A DNA stretch of 64,000 nucleotides from CAMLIZ01 sp966212505 (GCA_966212505.1 CBIHRS010000005.1:1-64000), one strand, 5' to 3'. Shown: positions 8,346 through 17,837, counted from the first letter of the stretch. A program made the numbers and translations. The notes: generated from the sequence alone by a model not told the origin.

Positions 8346-10370
8346 ATGTCTGCACAACTCTCCCAGAACATGCTGCTCGCGGTGCCGCTGGCGCCGCTGG
8401 TCGGTTCGGCCATCGCCGGCTTCTTCGGCAAAGCCATCGGCCGCCGCGGCGCGCACACCGTCACCATCCTCGGCGTGCTGATCGCCTTCATCCTGTCGGC
8501 GATGGTGCTGAAGGACATCGCCGGCGGCGCCGAGCACTTCAATCGCACGATCTACGATTGGATGACGCTCGGCAGCTTCAAGATGGAAGTCGGCTTCATG
8601 GTCGACGGCCTCACCGCGATGATGATGGTCGTGGTGACCTTCGTGTCGCTGATGGTGCACATCTACACCATCGGCTACATGGAAGAGGATCCGGGCTACC
8701 AGCGCTTCTTCGCCTACATCTCGCTGTTCACCTTCTCGATGTTGATGCTCGTGATGAGCAACAACTTCCTGCAGCTGTTCTTCGGCTGGGAAGCGGTGGG
8801 CCTGGTGTCGTACCTGCTGATCGGCTTCTGGTTCACCCGGCCGACGGCGATCTTCGCCAACATGAAGGCCTTCCTGGTCAACCGGGTCGGCGACTTCGGC
8901 TTCATCCTCGGCATCGGCCTGATCGCCGCCTTCGCCGGCACGCTGAGCTACACCGAGACCTTCGCCAAGGCCGGCGAGCTCGCCAAGCTCAACTTCCCCG
9001 GCACCGACTGGCTGCTGGTCACCACCATCTGCATCTGCCTGTTCATCGGCGCCATGGGCAAGAGCGCGCAGTTCCCGCTGCACGTGTGGCTGCCCGACTC
9101 GATGGAGGGCCCGACCCCGATCTCGGCGCTGATCCATGCGGCGACGATGGTGACGGCCGGCATCTTCATGGTCGCGCGCATGTCGCCGCTGTTCGAGCTG
9201 TCGCAGACCGCGCTGAACTTCGTGATGACCATCGGCGCGATCACTGCGCTGTTCATGGGCTTCCTCGGCATCATCCAGAACGACATCAAGCGCGTGGTCG
9301 CGTACTCCACGCTGTCGCAGCTGGGCTACATGACGGTGGCGCTGGGCGCCTCGGCCTACTCGGTGGCGGTGTTCCACCTGATGACGCACGCCTTCTTCAA
9401 GGCGCTGCTGTTCCTGGGCGCCGGCTCGGTGATCATCGGCATGCACCACGACCAGGACATCCGCAACATGGGCGGCCTGCGCAAGTACATGCCCATCACC
9501 TGGATCACCTCGCTGCTGGGCTCGCTGGCGCTGATCGGCACGCCGTTCTTCTCGGGCTTCTACTCGAAGGACAGCATCATCGAGGCGGTCGAGGCCAGCC
9601 ATCTCGCGTCGTCGCACTTCGCGTACTTCGCGGTCCTGGCGGGTGTGTTCGTCACCGCGTTCTACTCGTTCCGGATGTACTTCCTGGTCTTCCATGGCAA
9701 GGAGCACTTCCACCACAAGCCGTTCCCGCCGGAAGAAGACGAGCCGCACCACGACGACCACCATGCGCACACGCCGCACGAGTCGCCCTGGGTCGTGACC
9801 GCGCCGCTGCTGTTGCTGGCGATCCCGTCGGTCGTGATCGGCTTCATGACGATCGGCCCGATGCTGTACGGCGACTTCTTCAAGGATGCGATCACGTTCG
9901 ACTTCGACAAGCATCCGGCACTGCGCGAAATGGGCATGGAATTCCACGGCCCGGTCGCGATGGCCCTGCATGCCTTCGGTCAGCCGCCGTTCTGGCTCGC
10001 GCTGGCCGGCGTGGTCGTCGCCTACTGGTTCTACATGCTGCAGCCGGCGATCCCGGCCGCGATCAAGCGCATCTTCAGCCCGGTGTACACGCTGCTCGAG
10101 AACAAGTACTACATGGACTGGATCAACGAGTACATCCTGGCGGCGGCAGCGCGCCTGATCGGCCGCGGCCTGTGGAAGGGTGGCGACGCCGCCATCATCG
10201 ACGGCCTGCTCGTCAACGGATCGGCGCACGCGGTCGGCGGCATCGCCCAGCTCACGCGCTTCATCCAGACCGGCTACCTCTATTGGTACGCGCTGGTGAT
10301 GATCCTCGGCGTGTTCGGGCTGATGACCTGGCAGCTGTGGCCCTACCTGCACACCCTGATGGCTCGCTGA
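8346..10370 (+). CDS. nuoL: NADH-quinone oxidoreductase subunit L (ND5-like antiporter subunit)
   Basis: 674 residues. This is the distal antiporter-type proton-pumping subunit, with about 14 core helices plus a C-terminal part that includes the long lateral helix and the last membrane anchor. The antiporter core is recognisable from the LFFGWEAVGLVSYLLIGFW segment (helix 5 glutamate) and the KSAQFPLHVWLPDSMEGPTP segment (helix 7 lysine). Between core and tail, around residues 464-480, is a short Glu/Asp/His-rich cytoplasmic loop. It follows the repeat-bearing gap after nuoK; GAGAAAG acts as a plausible ribosome site before ATG 8346. Confidence 0.98.
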   Translation: MSAQLSQNMLLAVPLAPLVGSAIAGFFGKAIGRRGAHTVTILGVLIAFILSAMVLKDIAGGAEHFNRTIYDWMTLGSFKMEVGFMVDGLTAMMMVVVTFVSLMVHIYTIGYMEEDPGYQRFFAYISLFTFSMLMLVMSNNFLQLFFGWEAVGLVSYLLIGFWFTRPTAIFANMKAFLVNRVGDFGFILGIGLIAAFAGTLSYTETFAKAGELAKLNFPGTDWLLVTTICICLFIGAMGKSAQFPLHVWLPDSMEGPTPISALIHAATMVTAGIFMVARMSPLFELSQTALNFVMTIGAITALFMGFLGIIQNDIKRVVAYSTLSQLGYMTVALGASAYSVAVFHLMTHAFFKALLFLGAGSVIIGMHHDQDIRNMGGLRKYMPITWITSLLGSLALIGTPFFSGFYSKDSIIEAVEASHLASSHFAYFAVLAGVFVTAFYSFRMYFLVFHGKEHFHHKPFPPEEDEPHHDDHHAHTPHESPWVVTAPLLLLAIPSVVIGFMTIGPMLYGDFFKDAITFDFDKHPALREMGMEFHGPVAMALHAFGQPPFWLALAGVVVAYWFYMLQPAIPAAIKRIFSPVYTLLENKYYMDWINEYILAAAARLIGRGLWKGGDAAIIDGLLVNGSAHAVGGIAQLTRFIQTGYLYWYALVMILGVFGLMTWQLWPYLHTLMAR

Positions 10371-10388
10371 ACGGGGCGGAGAAGAAGA

Positions 10389-11867
10389 ATGGGTCTCTTG
10401 AGTCTTTCGATTTGGCTGCCGATCGTTGCGGGTGGCTTGCTGCTGGCGCTGGGCCGCGATGAGAACGCGAAGGCCGTGCGCTGGTTCGCGCTGATTGCCG
10501 CGATCGTCAGCTTCCTGGTCACGCTGCCGCTGATCGGCAGCTTCGATCCGTCGCTGGCGACGATGCAGTTCCAGGAAAACATGCCCTGGATCGAGCGCTT
10601 CAACGTGCGCTACCACCTGGGTGTGGATGGCATTTCGGTCTGGTTCGTGCTGCTCACGGCCTTCATCACGGTGATCGTCGTGGCCGCCGGCTGGGAGGTC
10701 ATCACCGAGCGCGCGCACCAGTACATGGGCGCCTTCCTGATCCTCTCGGGCCTGATGGTGGGCGTGTTCGCCGCCGTCGACGGCATGCTGTTCTACGTGT
10801 TCTTCGAGGCCACGCTGATCCCGATGTACATCATCATCGGCGTCTGGGGCGGCCCGCGGCGCGTCTACGCGGCGTTCAAGTTCTTCCTGTACACGCTGCT
10901 CGGCTCGCTGCTGATGCTGGTGGCGCTGCTGTTCCTGTACTACAAGTCCAACGGCAGCTTCGACATCCTCACCTGGCACAAGCTGCCGCTGTCGCTGGGC
11001 ACGCAGTCTCTGCTGTTCTTCGCGTTCTTCGCGGCGTTCTCGGTCAAGGTGCCGATGTGGCCGGTGCACACCTGGCTGCCCGATGCCCACGTCGAGGCGC
11101 CCACCGGCGGCTCGGTGGTGCTGGCCGCGATCATGCTGAAGCTGGGCGCCTATGGCTTTCTGCGCTTCTCGATGCCGATCGCGCCCGATGCCGCGCACAA
11201 GTACGCCTGGTTCATCATCGCGTTGAGCCTGATCGCGGTGGTCTACATCGGCCTCGTGGCGCTGGTTCAGCAGGACATGAAGAAGCTGGTGGCGTATTCG
11301 TCGATCGCCCACATGGGCTTCGTGACGCTTGGCTTCTTCATCTTCAACGAGCTCGGTGTTTCCGGTGCGATCGTGCAGATGATCTCCCACGGCTTCGTCT
11401 CCGGCGCGATGTTCCTGTGCATCGGCGTGCTCTACGACCGGGTGCATTCGCGTGAGATCGCGTCCTACGGCGGCGTGGTCAACACGATGCCGAAGTTCGC
11501 GGCGCTGGCGCTGTTCTTCTCGATGGCCAACTGCGGCCTGCCGGGCACCGGCGGCTTCGTCGGCGAGTGGATGGTGATCCTTGGCACCGTGAAGGCCAAC
11601 TTCTGGCTCGCCGCCATCGCGGCTACCACGCTGATCTTCGGCGCGGCCTACACGCTGTGGATGTACAAGCGCGTCTACTTCGGCAAGGTGGCCAACGACG
11701 ACGTGCGCACGCTGTCCGACGTGAATGCGCGCGAATTCGTGATGCTGGCCGTGCTGGCGCTGGCGGTGCTGTGGATGGGCGTGTATCCCAAGCCCTTCAC
11801 CAACGTGATGCACACCTCCGTGACCGAGCTGCTGAAGCACGTCGCGACCCCCAAGCTGCCGAGCTGA
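10389..11867 (+). CDS. nuoM: NADH-quinone oxidoreductase subunit M (ND4-like antiporter subunit)
   Basis: 492 residues, about 14 membrane helices, antiporter-type proton channel. Typical segments visible are the FFEATLIPMYIIIGVWGG stretch near residue 140 with the helix-5 glutamate, and KVPMWPVHTWLPDAHVEAPT near residue 222 with the helix-7 lysine. Normal length. GGAG lies 10 bases before ATG 10389. It sits in the standard position between nuoL and nuoN. Confidence 0.98.
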   Translation: MGLLSLSIWLPIVAGGLLLALGRDENAKAVRWFALIAAIVSFLVTLPLIGSFDPSLATMQFQENMPWIERFNVRYHLGVDGISVWFVLLTAFITVIVVAAGWEVITERAHQYMGAFLILSGLMVGVFAAVDGMLFYVFFEATLIPMYIIIGVWGGPRRVYAAFKFFLYTLLGSLLMLVALLFLYYKSNGSFDILTWHKLPLSLGTQSLLFFAFFAAFSVKVPMWPVHTWLPDAHVEAPTGGSVVLAAIMLKLGAYGFLRFSMPIAPDAAHKYAWFIIALSLIAVVYIGLVALVQQDMKKLVAYSSIAHMGFVTLGFFIFNELGVSGAIVQMISHGFVSGAMFLCIGVLYDRVHSREIASYGGVVNTMPKFAALALFFSMANCGLPGTGGFVGEWMVILGTVKANFWLAAIAATTLIFGAAYTLWMYKRVYFGKVANDDVRTLSDVNAREFVMLAVLALAVLWMGVYPKPFTNVMHTSVTELLKHVATPKLPS

Positions 11868-11875
11868 ACCCCCAT

Positions 11876-13357
11876 ATGAACTCGATGAACTGGCTGGTCG
11901 TCAGCCCCGAGATCCTGCTGCTGGTGCTGGCCTGTGCGGTCGCGCTGGTCGACTTGTTTGTCACCGACGCCAAGCGCCGGCCGACCCTCTGGCTGGCCCA
12001 GGTGTCGCTGGGCCTGGTGGCCTGGCTGCACCTGCGCAACTTCGACAGCGGCGCCACGCTGTACGCGATGCAGAACATGGTGGTCAGCGACCCGATGGGC
12101 CACCTTCTGGCCTTCTTCGCGACCGTCGCGGTGATCATCTCGATCGCCTATGCGCAGCCCTACATCGCCTCGCGCGACATGCTGAAGGGCGAGTTCTTCA
12201 CGCTGTCGATGTTCTCGCTGCTCGGCATCTCGGTGATGGTGTCGGCCAACAACTTCCTCGTGGTCTACCTCGGCCTCGAGCTGATGAGCCTGTCGCTGTA
12301 TGCGCTGGTGGCCATGCGGCGTGACCATGCCGTATCGACCGAAGCCGCGATGAAGTACTTCGTGCTCGGCGCGCTGGCCAGCGGCTTCCTGCTCTACGGC
12401 CTGTCGATGATGTACGGCGCCACAGGCTCGCTGGAGATCCCGAAGGTCTTCAACGCGATCTCGCAAGGCCGCATCAACCCGCAGGTGCTGACCTTCGGCG
12501 TCGTCTTCATCGTCGCCGGCCTGGGCTTCAAGCTCGCCGCCGCGCCGTTCCACATGTGGGTGCCCGACGTGTACCACGGCGCGCCCACCGCGGTCACGCT
12601 GCTGATCGCCGGCGCTCCCAAGCTGGCCGGTTTCGCGATCGCGATCCGCCTGCTGGTCGAAGGCCTGTCGGGCCTCGCGCAGGACTGGCAGCAGATGCTG
12701 ATCGTGCTGGCAGTGGCCTCGCTGGTCATCGGCAACCTGGCGGCCATCGCGCAGAGCAACCTCAAGCGCATGCTGGCCTACTCCACGATCGGCCAGATGG
12801 GCTTCATGCTGCTGGGCCTCACGCCCACTGTGGTGTCGATGAACACGCTGTCGGCCGCCAACGGCTATAGCTCGGCGATGTTCTACATCGTCACCTATGT
12901 GCTCACCACGCTGGGCAGCTTCGGCCTGATCATGTACATGGCCCGCCAGGGCTTCGAAGCCGACGAGATCAAGGATCTCTCCGGCCTCGGCAAGCGCAGC
13001 CCCTGGGTGGCGGGCGTGATGGCGGTGTTCATGTTCTCGCTGGCCGGCGTGCCGCCGGCAGTGGGCTTCTTCGCCAAGCTCGCGGTGCTGCAGTCGCTGA
13101 TCGCGACCAACCTGCCGCATTACATCTGGCTGGCCGTGGTGTCGGTGATGCTGTCGCTGATCGCCGCCTACTACTACCTGCGCGTCGTCAAGGTGATGTA
13201 CTTCGATGAGCCGATCGACGACGCGCCGCTGGCCAATACCGGCGGTGTCAGCGTGCTGCTGGCGCTCAACGGCGCGGCCGTGCTGGTGCTGGGCGTGCTG
13301 CCCGGCGGCCTGATGGATATGTGCCGCGAAGCCATCGTCAAGGCCCTGTCGACTTGA
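11876..13357 (+). CDS. nuoN: NADH-quinone oxidoreductase subunit N (ND2-like antiporter subunit)
   Basis: 493 residues from ATG 11876, eight bases after the nuoM stop. The reading frame is open 309 bases further upstream inside nuoM, but that extension is not hydrophobic and has no NuoN character, so I reject it. NuoN is the third antiporter-like subunit, next to NuoK. Visible hallmarks are YLGLELMSLSLYALVA (helix-5 glutamate) and the FKLAAAPFHMWVPDVYHGAPT segment (helix-7 lysine). The stop TGA overlaps the probable TTG start of the next gene. Confidence 0.97.
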   Translation: MNSMNWLVVSPEILLLVLACAVALVDLFVTDAKRRPTLWLAQVSLGLVAWLHLRNFDSGATLYAMQNMVVSDPMGHLLAFFATVAVIISIAYAQPYIASRDMLKGEFFTLSMFSLLGISVMVSANNFLVVYLGLELMSLSLYALVAMRRDHAVSTEAAMKYFVLGALASGFLLYGLSMMYGATGSLEIPKVFNAISQGRINPQVLTFGVVFIVAGLGFKLAAAPFHMWVPDVYHGAPTAVTLLIAGAPKLAGFAIAIRLLVEGLSGLAQDWQQMLIVLAVASLVIGNLAAIAQSNLKRMLAYSTIGQMGFMLLGLTPTVVSMNTLSAANGYSSAMFYIVTYVLTTLGSFGLIMYMARQGFEADEIKDLSGLGKRSPWVAGVMAVFMFSLAGVPPAVGFFAKLAVLQSLIATNLPHYIWLAVVSVMLSLIAAYYYLRVVKVMYFDEPIDDAPLANTGGVSVLLALNGAAVLVLGVLPGGLMDMCREAIVKALST

Positions 13358-13659
13358 ACCACGGCGCTGCGGTCTGGCTGGTGTTGTTCGTCGCGCTCGT
13401 CGCGGCGAACCTGCCGTTCATCAGCCAGCGCATCCTGGTCGTGGGCCCGCGCCCGGCGCACAAATCACTCGGTTGGCGCCTGGGCGAACTGCTGCTGATG
13501 GCGGCGCTGACCCTGGGCATCGGCATGATGGTCGAGGCGCGCATCGGCCAGATCCAGCCGCAGGGCTGGGAGTTCTATGCGGCCTTTGCCTGCCTGTTCC
13601 TGACCTTCGCGTTCCCGGGTTTCGTCTGGCGCATGCTGCGCCGCCACGGCAATGACTGA
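13354..13659 (+). CDS. DUF2818 family small membrane protein
   Basis: 101 residues if it starts at TTG 13354, which overlaps the nuoN stop (TTGA); an upstream ATG at 13321 would add 11 residues of no family character. Three hydrophobic helices are visible: residues 7-22, around 47-63 and around 75-95. The AAFACLFLTFAFPGFVWR segment is typical of DUF2818, a family that, as I recall, is found directly after nuoN in Burkholderiales. Its role is unknown; placement suggests a complex I accessory or assembly function. It overlaps the following Nudix gene by eight bases, so all three are coupled. Confidence 0.85.
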   Translation: MNHGAAVWLVLFVALVAANLPFISQRILVVGPRPAHKSLGWRLGELLLMAALTLGIGMMVEARIGQIQPQGWEFYAAFACLFLTFAFPGFVWRMLRRHGND

Positions 13660-14227
13660 CGACCAGCATCTGATCGAGACGCCGCTGCACACCGAGCAGC
13701 TGCTGCGTGGCAACTTCCTCGACGTGCGGCGCGACACCGTGCGCCTGCCCACCGGCGACACCGCCACGCGCGAGTACATCGTGCATCCCGGGGCGGTGGC
13801 GATCGTGCCGATGCTCGACGATGGCCGCCTCGTGATGGAGCGCCAGTACCGTGCGCCGCTGCGCCGGGTGCTGCTGGAGTTTCCGGCCGGCAAGATCGAT
13901 CCGGGCGAGGACACCCGGCTCACCGCGATGCGCGAGCTGGCCGAGGAAACCGGCTACCGGGCCCGCGAATGGGCGCGTGCCTGCACGCTGCACAACGCGG
14001 TGGCCTATTCCACCGAAGGCATCGAGATCTGGTTTGCCCGCGGCCTCGTGCTGGGCGAGCGCGACCTCGACCACGGCGAGCACATCGACGTCTGCCCGAT
14101 GCATCCCGACGAGCTGTATGCATTGGCCGCGCGCGGCGAGCTCACCGACGCCAAGACGCTGATCGGCCTGCTGTGGCTGCAGCGCTGGCAGGCCGGAGAC
14201 TGGGCACTCGACTGGCAGCCGGCCTGA
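13652..14227 (+). CDS. Nudix hydrolase, ADP-ribose pyrophosphatase type
   Basis: 191 residues. A complete Nudix box runs from G80 to Y102: G80-x5-E86-x7-R94-E95-L-x-E98-E99-x-G101. The catalytic glutamates 95, 98 and 99 are present. The sequence resembles ADP-ribose pyrophosphatases (NudF-like), which split ADP-ribose into AMP and ribose 5-phosphate; the exact substrate cannot be read. It begins inside the DUF2818 gene, so it is a translational continuation of the nuo operon. An NAD-breakdown-product hydrolase beside an NADH dehydrogenase is a sensible pairing, but the link is an inference. Confidence 0.9.
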   Translation: MTDDQHLIETPLHTEQLLRGNFLDVRRDTVRLPTGDTATREYIVHPGAVAIVPMLDDGRLVMERQYRAPLRRVLLEFPAGKIDPGEDTRLTAMRELAEETGYRAREWARACTLHNAVAYSTEGIEIWFARGLVLGERDLDHGEHIDVCPMHPDELYALAARGELTDAKTLIGLLWLQRWQAGDWALDWQPA

Positions 14228-14278
14228 GGCGGCGCCCAGTCGACTGAAGTCCGCCCGCGAACTGCCGATAATCGTCGT

Positions 14279-14737
14279 ATGAAGGTCCTCAGCCTGCGCT
14301 GCTCGAACGGCCACGGTTTCGAGGGCTGGTTCGCGTCTGAAGACGACTACCAGTCGCAGAACGGCCGTGGCCTGGTCGAATGCCCGCTGTGCGCCGACAA
14401 GGTGATCAGCCGGCTGCCCAGCGCGCCGCGCCTGAACCTCTCGGGCGCCAAGGCACCCGAGGCGGCAACGCCGGCGCCGGCAGCGGCGGGTGGCAGCGCT
14501 CCGGCCGAGGTGACGCTGCAGGCCGCCTGGATGCAGGCCGTGCGCCATGTGTTGGCCAACACCGAAGACGTCGGCGAGCGTTTCGCCGAGGAAGCCCGCC
14601 GCATCCACTACGGCGAGGCCGAGGTGCGCGGCATCCGCGGTCAGGCGACGCCGGAAGATGCCGAGTCGCTGCGCGACGAGGGCATCGAGGTGGCGGTGCT
14701 GCCGCTGCCCAAGCCGCTGAAGGAGCCGCTGCAGTAG
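14279..14737 (+). CDS. DUF1178 family protein with zinc-ribbon-like N-terminus
   Basis: 152 residues. The N-terminal part carries C8-x3-H12 and C35-x2-C38, a likely small metal site. An Ala/Pro-rich linker (residues 58-78) leads to a helical C-terminal part with the conserved RIHYGEAEVRGIRGQAT stretch. This matches DUF1178, a widespread proteobacterial family of unknown function. It lies 51 bases after the Nudix gene in the same direction and converges with the FAD-linked oxidase gene 24 bases on. I cannot assign a function. Confidence 0.85.
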   Translation: MKVLSLRCSNGHGFEGWFASEDDYQSQNGRGLVECPLCADKVISRLPSAPRLNLSGAKAPEAATPAPAAAGGSAPAEVTLQAAWMQAVRHVLANTEDVGERFAEEARRIHYGEAEVRGIRGQATPEDAESLRDEGIEVAVLPLPKPLKEPLQ

Positions 14738-14761
14738 TGCCGCCTCCGTCTTGGCCGGCCG

Positions 14762-16177
14762 TCAATCCAGGCCGACCACCCGCCCCGGATTCAGCAGGTT
14801 GTGCGGGTCCAGCGCCCGCTTCACAGCCTTCATCAGCTGCAGCGCCACGGGCGACTTGCGCTGCGCCAGCTCGTCGCGCTTGAGGCTGCCGATGCCGTGC
14901 TCGGCCGAGAACGAGCCGCCATGCGCCTGCACCGCGTCGTACACCAGTGTGTTCACGGCGTGCTCGTGCTGCGAGAGGAAATCGGCGGCCGCCATGCCCT
15001 CGGGTGCCTGCACGTTGTAGTGCAGGTTGCCGTCGCCCAGGTGCCCGAAGTTGACGAGGCGCACACCGGGAAAGCCGGTGCGCAGCGCCTCATCGGTGGC
15101 CCCCACGAAGGCCGGGATGCGCGACACCGGCAGCGCGATGTCGTGCTTGATGTTCAGGCCTTCCTCGGCCTGCGCCAGCGGGATCGACTCGCGCAGATGC
15201 CACAGCGCGTGCGACTGCGCGCTGCTTTCGGCCACGGCCGCATCGGTGATCAGGCCTTGCTCCAGCGCCTGCTCCAGCAGGCTCTCGAACAGCGCGCGCG
15301 CATGGGCCTCGCCTTCGCTGTCGGACTGCTCCAGCAGCACCATCCACGGGGCAGGGGGCATTGGCTGCTGCAGCTGCGGAAAATGCCTGGCGACCAGCTC
15401 GAGCGCGAACCGGCCCATCACCTCGAAGCCGGTGAGCCCGGCGCCGAGGCGCGCCTGCGCCAGGCCCAGCAGCTGCACGCAATGGTCCAGCGAGTCGCAC
15501 GCAGCCAGCGCGGTCATCACCGCGACTGGCTGAGGAAACAGCTTCAACGTGGCGCCGGTGATGATGCCCAGCGTGCCTTCGCTGCCGATGAACAGGTCGC
15601 GCAGGTCGTAGCCGGTGTTGTCCTTGCGCAGGCCCGAGAGGCCGTCCCAGACCTCGCCGCCGGCGGTGACCACCTCGAGCCCAAGGCACAGCTCGCGCGC
15701 GTTGCCGTAGCGCAGCACCTGTGTGCCGCCGGCATTGCTGGCGAGGTTGCCGCCGATCGTGCAGCTGCCTTCGGCCGCCAGGCTCAGCGGGAACAGCAGG
15801 CCCGCGGCTTCGGCGGCTTCCTGCACGCTCTGCAGCACGCAGCCGGCATCGACCGTCATCGTCAGGTTGGCCGTGTCGATGGCGCGGACCTGACGCATCC
15901 GGCCCAGGCTCAACAGCACCTGCGTTCCGCTCGCATCCGGCACGCCGCCGCCCACCAGCCCGGTGTTGCCGCCCTGGGGCACGATCGGCACACGCTGCTC
16001 CGCGCAGGCCCGCACGACCTGGGCCACCTCCCGGGTGGAGGCCGGCCGCACCACGGCGAGCGCGCGGCCTCGATAGCGCTTGCGCCAATCGAGCTCCCAG
16101 GCCGACAGGTCGCCTTCGGCCAGCACATGGTCAGCGCCGACGATCTGCTTCAGGCGGTCGAGCAAGGCTGCACTCAT
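14762..16177 (-). CDS. FAD-binding oxidoreductase, D-2-hydroxyacid dehydrogenase type
   Basis: 471 residues from ATG at 16177. The N-terminal PCMH-type FAD-binding domain is shown by the VPIVPQGGNTGLVGGG segment near residue 73. The C-terminal FAD-oxidase domain has the metal/substrate motif GHLGDGNLHYNV and a late HGIGSLKRDEL motif. This is the D-lactate / D-2-hydroxyglutarate dehydrogenase group; the natural substrate cannot be settled by eye. The start overlaps the stop of the DUF2069 gene (ATGA), so they form an operon. The frame remains open far upstream, but only through antisense of the neighbour gene. Confidence 0.9.
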   Translation of the reverse strand: MSAALLDRLKQIVGADHVLAEGDLSAWELDWRKRYRGRALAVVRPASTREVAQVVRACAEQRVPIVPQGGNTGLVGGGVPDASGTQVLLSLGRMRQVRAIDTANLTMTVDAGCVLQSVQEAAEAAGLLFPLSLAAEGSCTIGGNLASNAGGTQVLRYGNARELCLGLEVVTAGGEVWDGLSGLRKDNTGYDLRDLFIGSEGTLGIITGATLKLFPQPVAVMTALAACDSLDHCVQLLGLAQARLGAGLTGFEVMGRFALELVARHFPQLQQPMPPAPWMVLLEQSDSEGEAHARALFESLLEQALEQGLITDAAVAESSAQSHALWHLRESIPLAQAEEGLNIKHDIALPVSRIPAFVGATDEALRTGFPGVRLVNFGHLGDGNLHYNVQAPEGMAAADFLSQHEHAVNTLVYDAVQAHGGSFSAEHGIGSLKRDELAQRKSPVALQLMKAVKRALDPHNLLNPGRVVGLD

Positions 16178-16563
16178 GCGCCGGCCTCCTGCACGTGGGC
16201 GGCCTTGGCCGCGCGCAGCCGCCAGCGCACATGCAGCGCGCAGGCGGTGAACAGCACGAGGCACAGCGCGGTCTCGATCGTGCCGAGCAGCGCGCCCATG
16301 CCGCGCTCGCTGGTCGCGCGCACCACGCCTTCGGTGAAATAGATCCACACCAGCAGGCTGACCCAGCGGTAGGTGTACATGCGGTGCTTGAGCAGGCCGG
16401 CCAACGGCAGGGTCAGCGGCAGCACCTTCAGCGCCAGCGTGCGGTTGCCGGTGGGCGCGAGCCACAGCTCCCACGCAAGGCCGAGCACGATGAGGCCGAG
16501 CACGCTGCCGACCGCGAGCGTCCGCGTCCATTGGACGACGTTGGGAGCGGGGGGCGACATCAT
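16174..16563 (-). CDS. DUF2069 family membrane protein
   Basis: 129 residues if started at the ATG ending at 16563; other in-frame ATGs end at 16584, 16572 and 16560, and none has a clear ribosome site. Four hydrophobic helices are visible, with LAWELWLAPT near the end of the first and KHRMYTYRWVSLLVWIYF in the middle, the pattern of DUF2069. Function is unknown. The most upstream ATG would overlap the divergent yihY-like start on the other strand (CATG at 16582-16585), so I prefer an internal start. Coupled by a four-base overlap to the FAD-linked oxidase. Confidence 0.75.
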   Translation of the reverse strand: MMSPPAPNVVQWTRTLAVGSVLGLIVLGLAWELWLAPTGNRTLALKVLPLTLPLAGLLKHRMYTYRWVSLLVWIYFTEGVVRATSERGMGALLGTIETALCLVLFTACALHVRWRLRAAKAAHVQEAGA

Positions 16564-16582
16564 GTTTGGCATGATAGCCAGC

Positions 16583-17821
16583 ATGACCGTTCACCCTGGC
16601 CTCAAGGCCATCACCCTCAAGGAAGCGCCGGGCTATGTGCTGCAGACCCTGCGCACCTGGCCCTGGTTCGACACCATGCGCACGCTGCGCATGCGTTTCC
16701 GTGAAGACCGCCTCGGCCTCACCGCCAGCAGCCTGACCTTCACCACGCTGATCGCGCTGGTGCCGCTGTTCACCGTGATGCTCGCGGTGTTCTCGGCCTT
16801 TCCGATGTTCGGCAACTTCCAGGTCGCGCTGCAGAAATACTTCCTGCAGACGCTGGTGCCTGATGCCATCGCGAAGCCGGTACTTCAATCGCTGACGCAG
16901 TTCGCGGCCAAGGCGAGCCGGCTCGGCAGCCTGGGCCTGGTATTCCTGGTGTTCACCGCGATCACGCTGATGCTCACGATCGACCGCACGCTCAACGCGA
17001 TCTGGCGTGTGCGCACGCCGAGGCCGATCGCGCAGCGGGTGCTGGTGTACTGGGCGGCGCTCACGCTGGGGCCGCTGGTGATGGGCGTGAGCCTGTCGCT
17101 CACCTCGTATGCGATCTCGGCCTCGAGCGGCATCGTGGGGGCCTTGCCGGGCGGCGTGTCGGTGCTACTCGGCGTGCTGGAGTTCGCGCTGCTCTCGGCG
17201 GCGATGGCGGGCCTGTTCCACTACGTGCCCAACACCCACGTGCTGTGGCGCCATGCGGTGGCCGGCGGCCTGTTCGTTGGCGCGGGCTTCGAAGTGGCCA
17301 AGCGCGGCCTGGCCTGGTACCTGCAATCGGTGCCGACCTATTCGACCATCTACGGCGCCTTTGCCACGGTGCCGATCTTTCTGGTCTGGATGTATTTCGG
17401 CTGGGTCATCGTGCTGCTCGGTGCGGTCGTGGCCGCCTATGCGCCCAGCCTGCAGATGCGGGTGGTGCGGCGGCCCTATGTGGCCGGGCATCGCTTCTCG
17501 CTCGCAGTGGCGATCCTGCGCGAGCTGGTCGAGGCGCGCCGCTCGCAGACCCATGGCCTGAGCCTGCCGCAGCTGTCGGAGCGGCTGCGCACCGAGCCGC
17601 TGCAGATCGAGCCGATTCTCGACAAGCTTGTCGAGATCGATTGGGCGGCGCGGCTCGACGAGGGCGGGGCGCAGCGCCACGTGTTGCTGTGCGAGCCGGC
17701 CAACACCCCGGCGGCACCGCTGGTGGCCGCGTTGCTGCTGGAGCCTCTGGCCGATGTGCGCCCGCTGTGGCAGCAGGCGGGCTTCGAGCGCCTGACGCTG
17801 AAAGACGTGCTCGGCGACTGA
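16583..17821 (+). CDS. YihY/BrkB family inner-membrane protein
   Basis: 412 residues from ATG 16583. About six membrane helices cover residues 40-300, beginning with LTASSLTFTTLIALVPLFTVMLAVF, the conserved first-helix pattern of the YihY/BrkB family (once called ribonuclease BN, a misassignment). The last 100 residues are soluble and resemble a winged-helix-like tail found in beta-proteobacterial members. An in-frame ATG seven codons upstream is also possible. Function is unknown; the family is often annotated as a putative transporter. It converges with the XRE-cupin gene across 16 bases. Confidence 0.88.
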   Translation: MTVHPGLKAITLKEAPGYVLQTLRTWPWFDTMRTLRMRFREDRLGLTASSLTFTTLIALVPLFTVMLAVFSAFPMFGNFQVALQKYFLQTLVPDAIAKPVLQSLTQFAAKASRLGSLGLVFLVFTAITLMLTIDRTLNAIWRVRTPRPIAQRVLVYWAALTLGPLVMGVSLSLTSYAISASSGIVGALPGGVSVLLGVLEFALLSAAMAGLFHYVPNTHVLWRHAVAGGLFVGAGFEVAKRGLAWYLQSVPTYSTIYGAFATVPIFLVWMYFGWVIVLLGAVVAAYAPSLQMRVVRRPYVAGHRFSLAVAILRELVEARRSQTHGLSLPQLSERLRTEPLQIEPILDKLVEIDWAARLDEGGAQRHVLLCEPANTPAAPLVAALLLEPLADVRPLWQQAGFERLTLKDVLGD

Positions 17822-17837
17822 ACCGGGCGCCGGCCGT

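Noticed and set aside
8265..11840. Open minus-strand frame of 1191 codons opposite nuoL and nuoM
   Set aside because: It is the antisense of two certain genes in GC-rich DNA; the product is a His/Arg/Gln-rich low-complexity sequence with no family character.
11567..11875. Longer N-terminus for NuoN
   Set aside because: The extension lies in nuoM in another frame, is Arg/Gly-rich and not hydrophobic; ATG 11876 gives the normal NuoN start.
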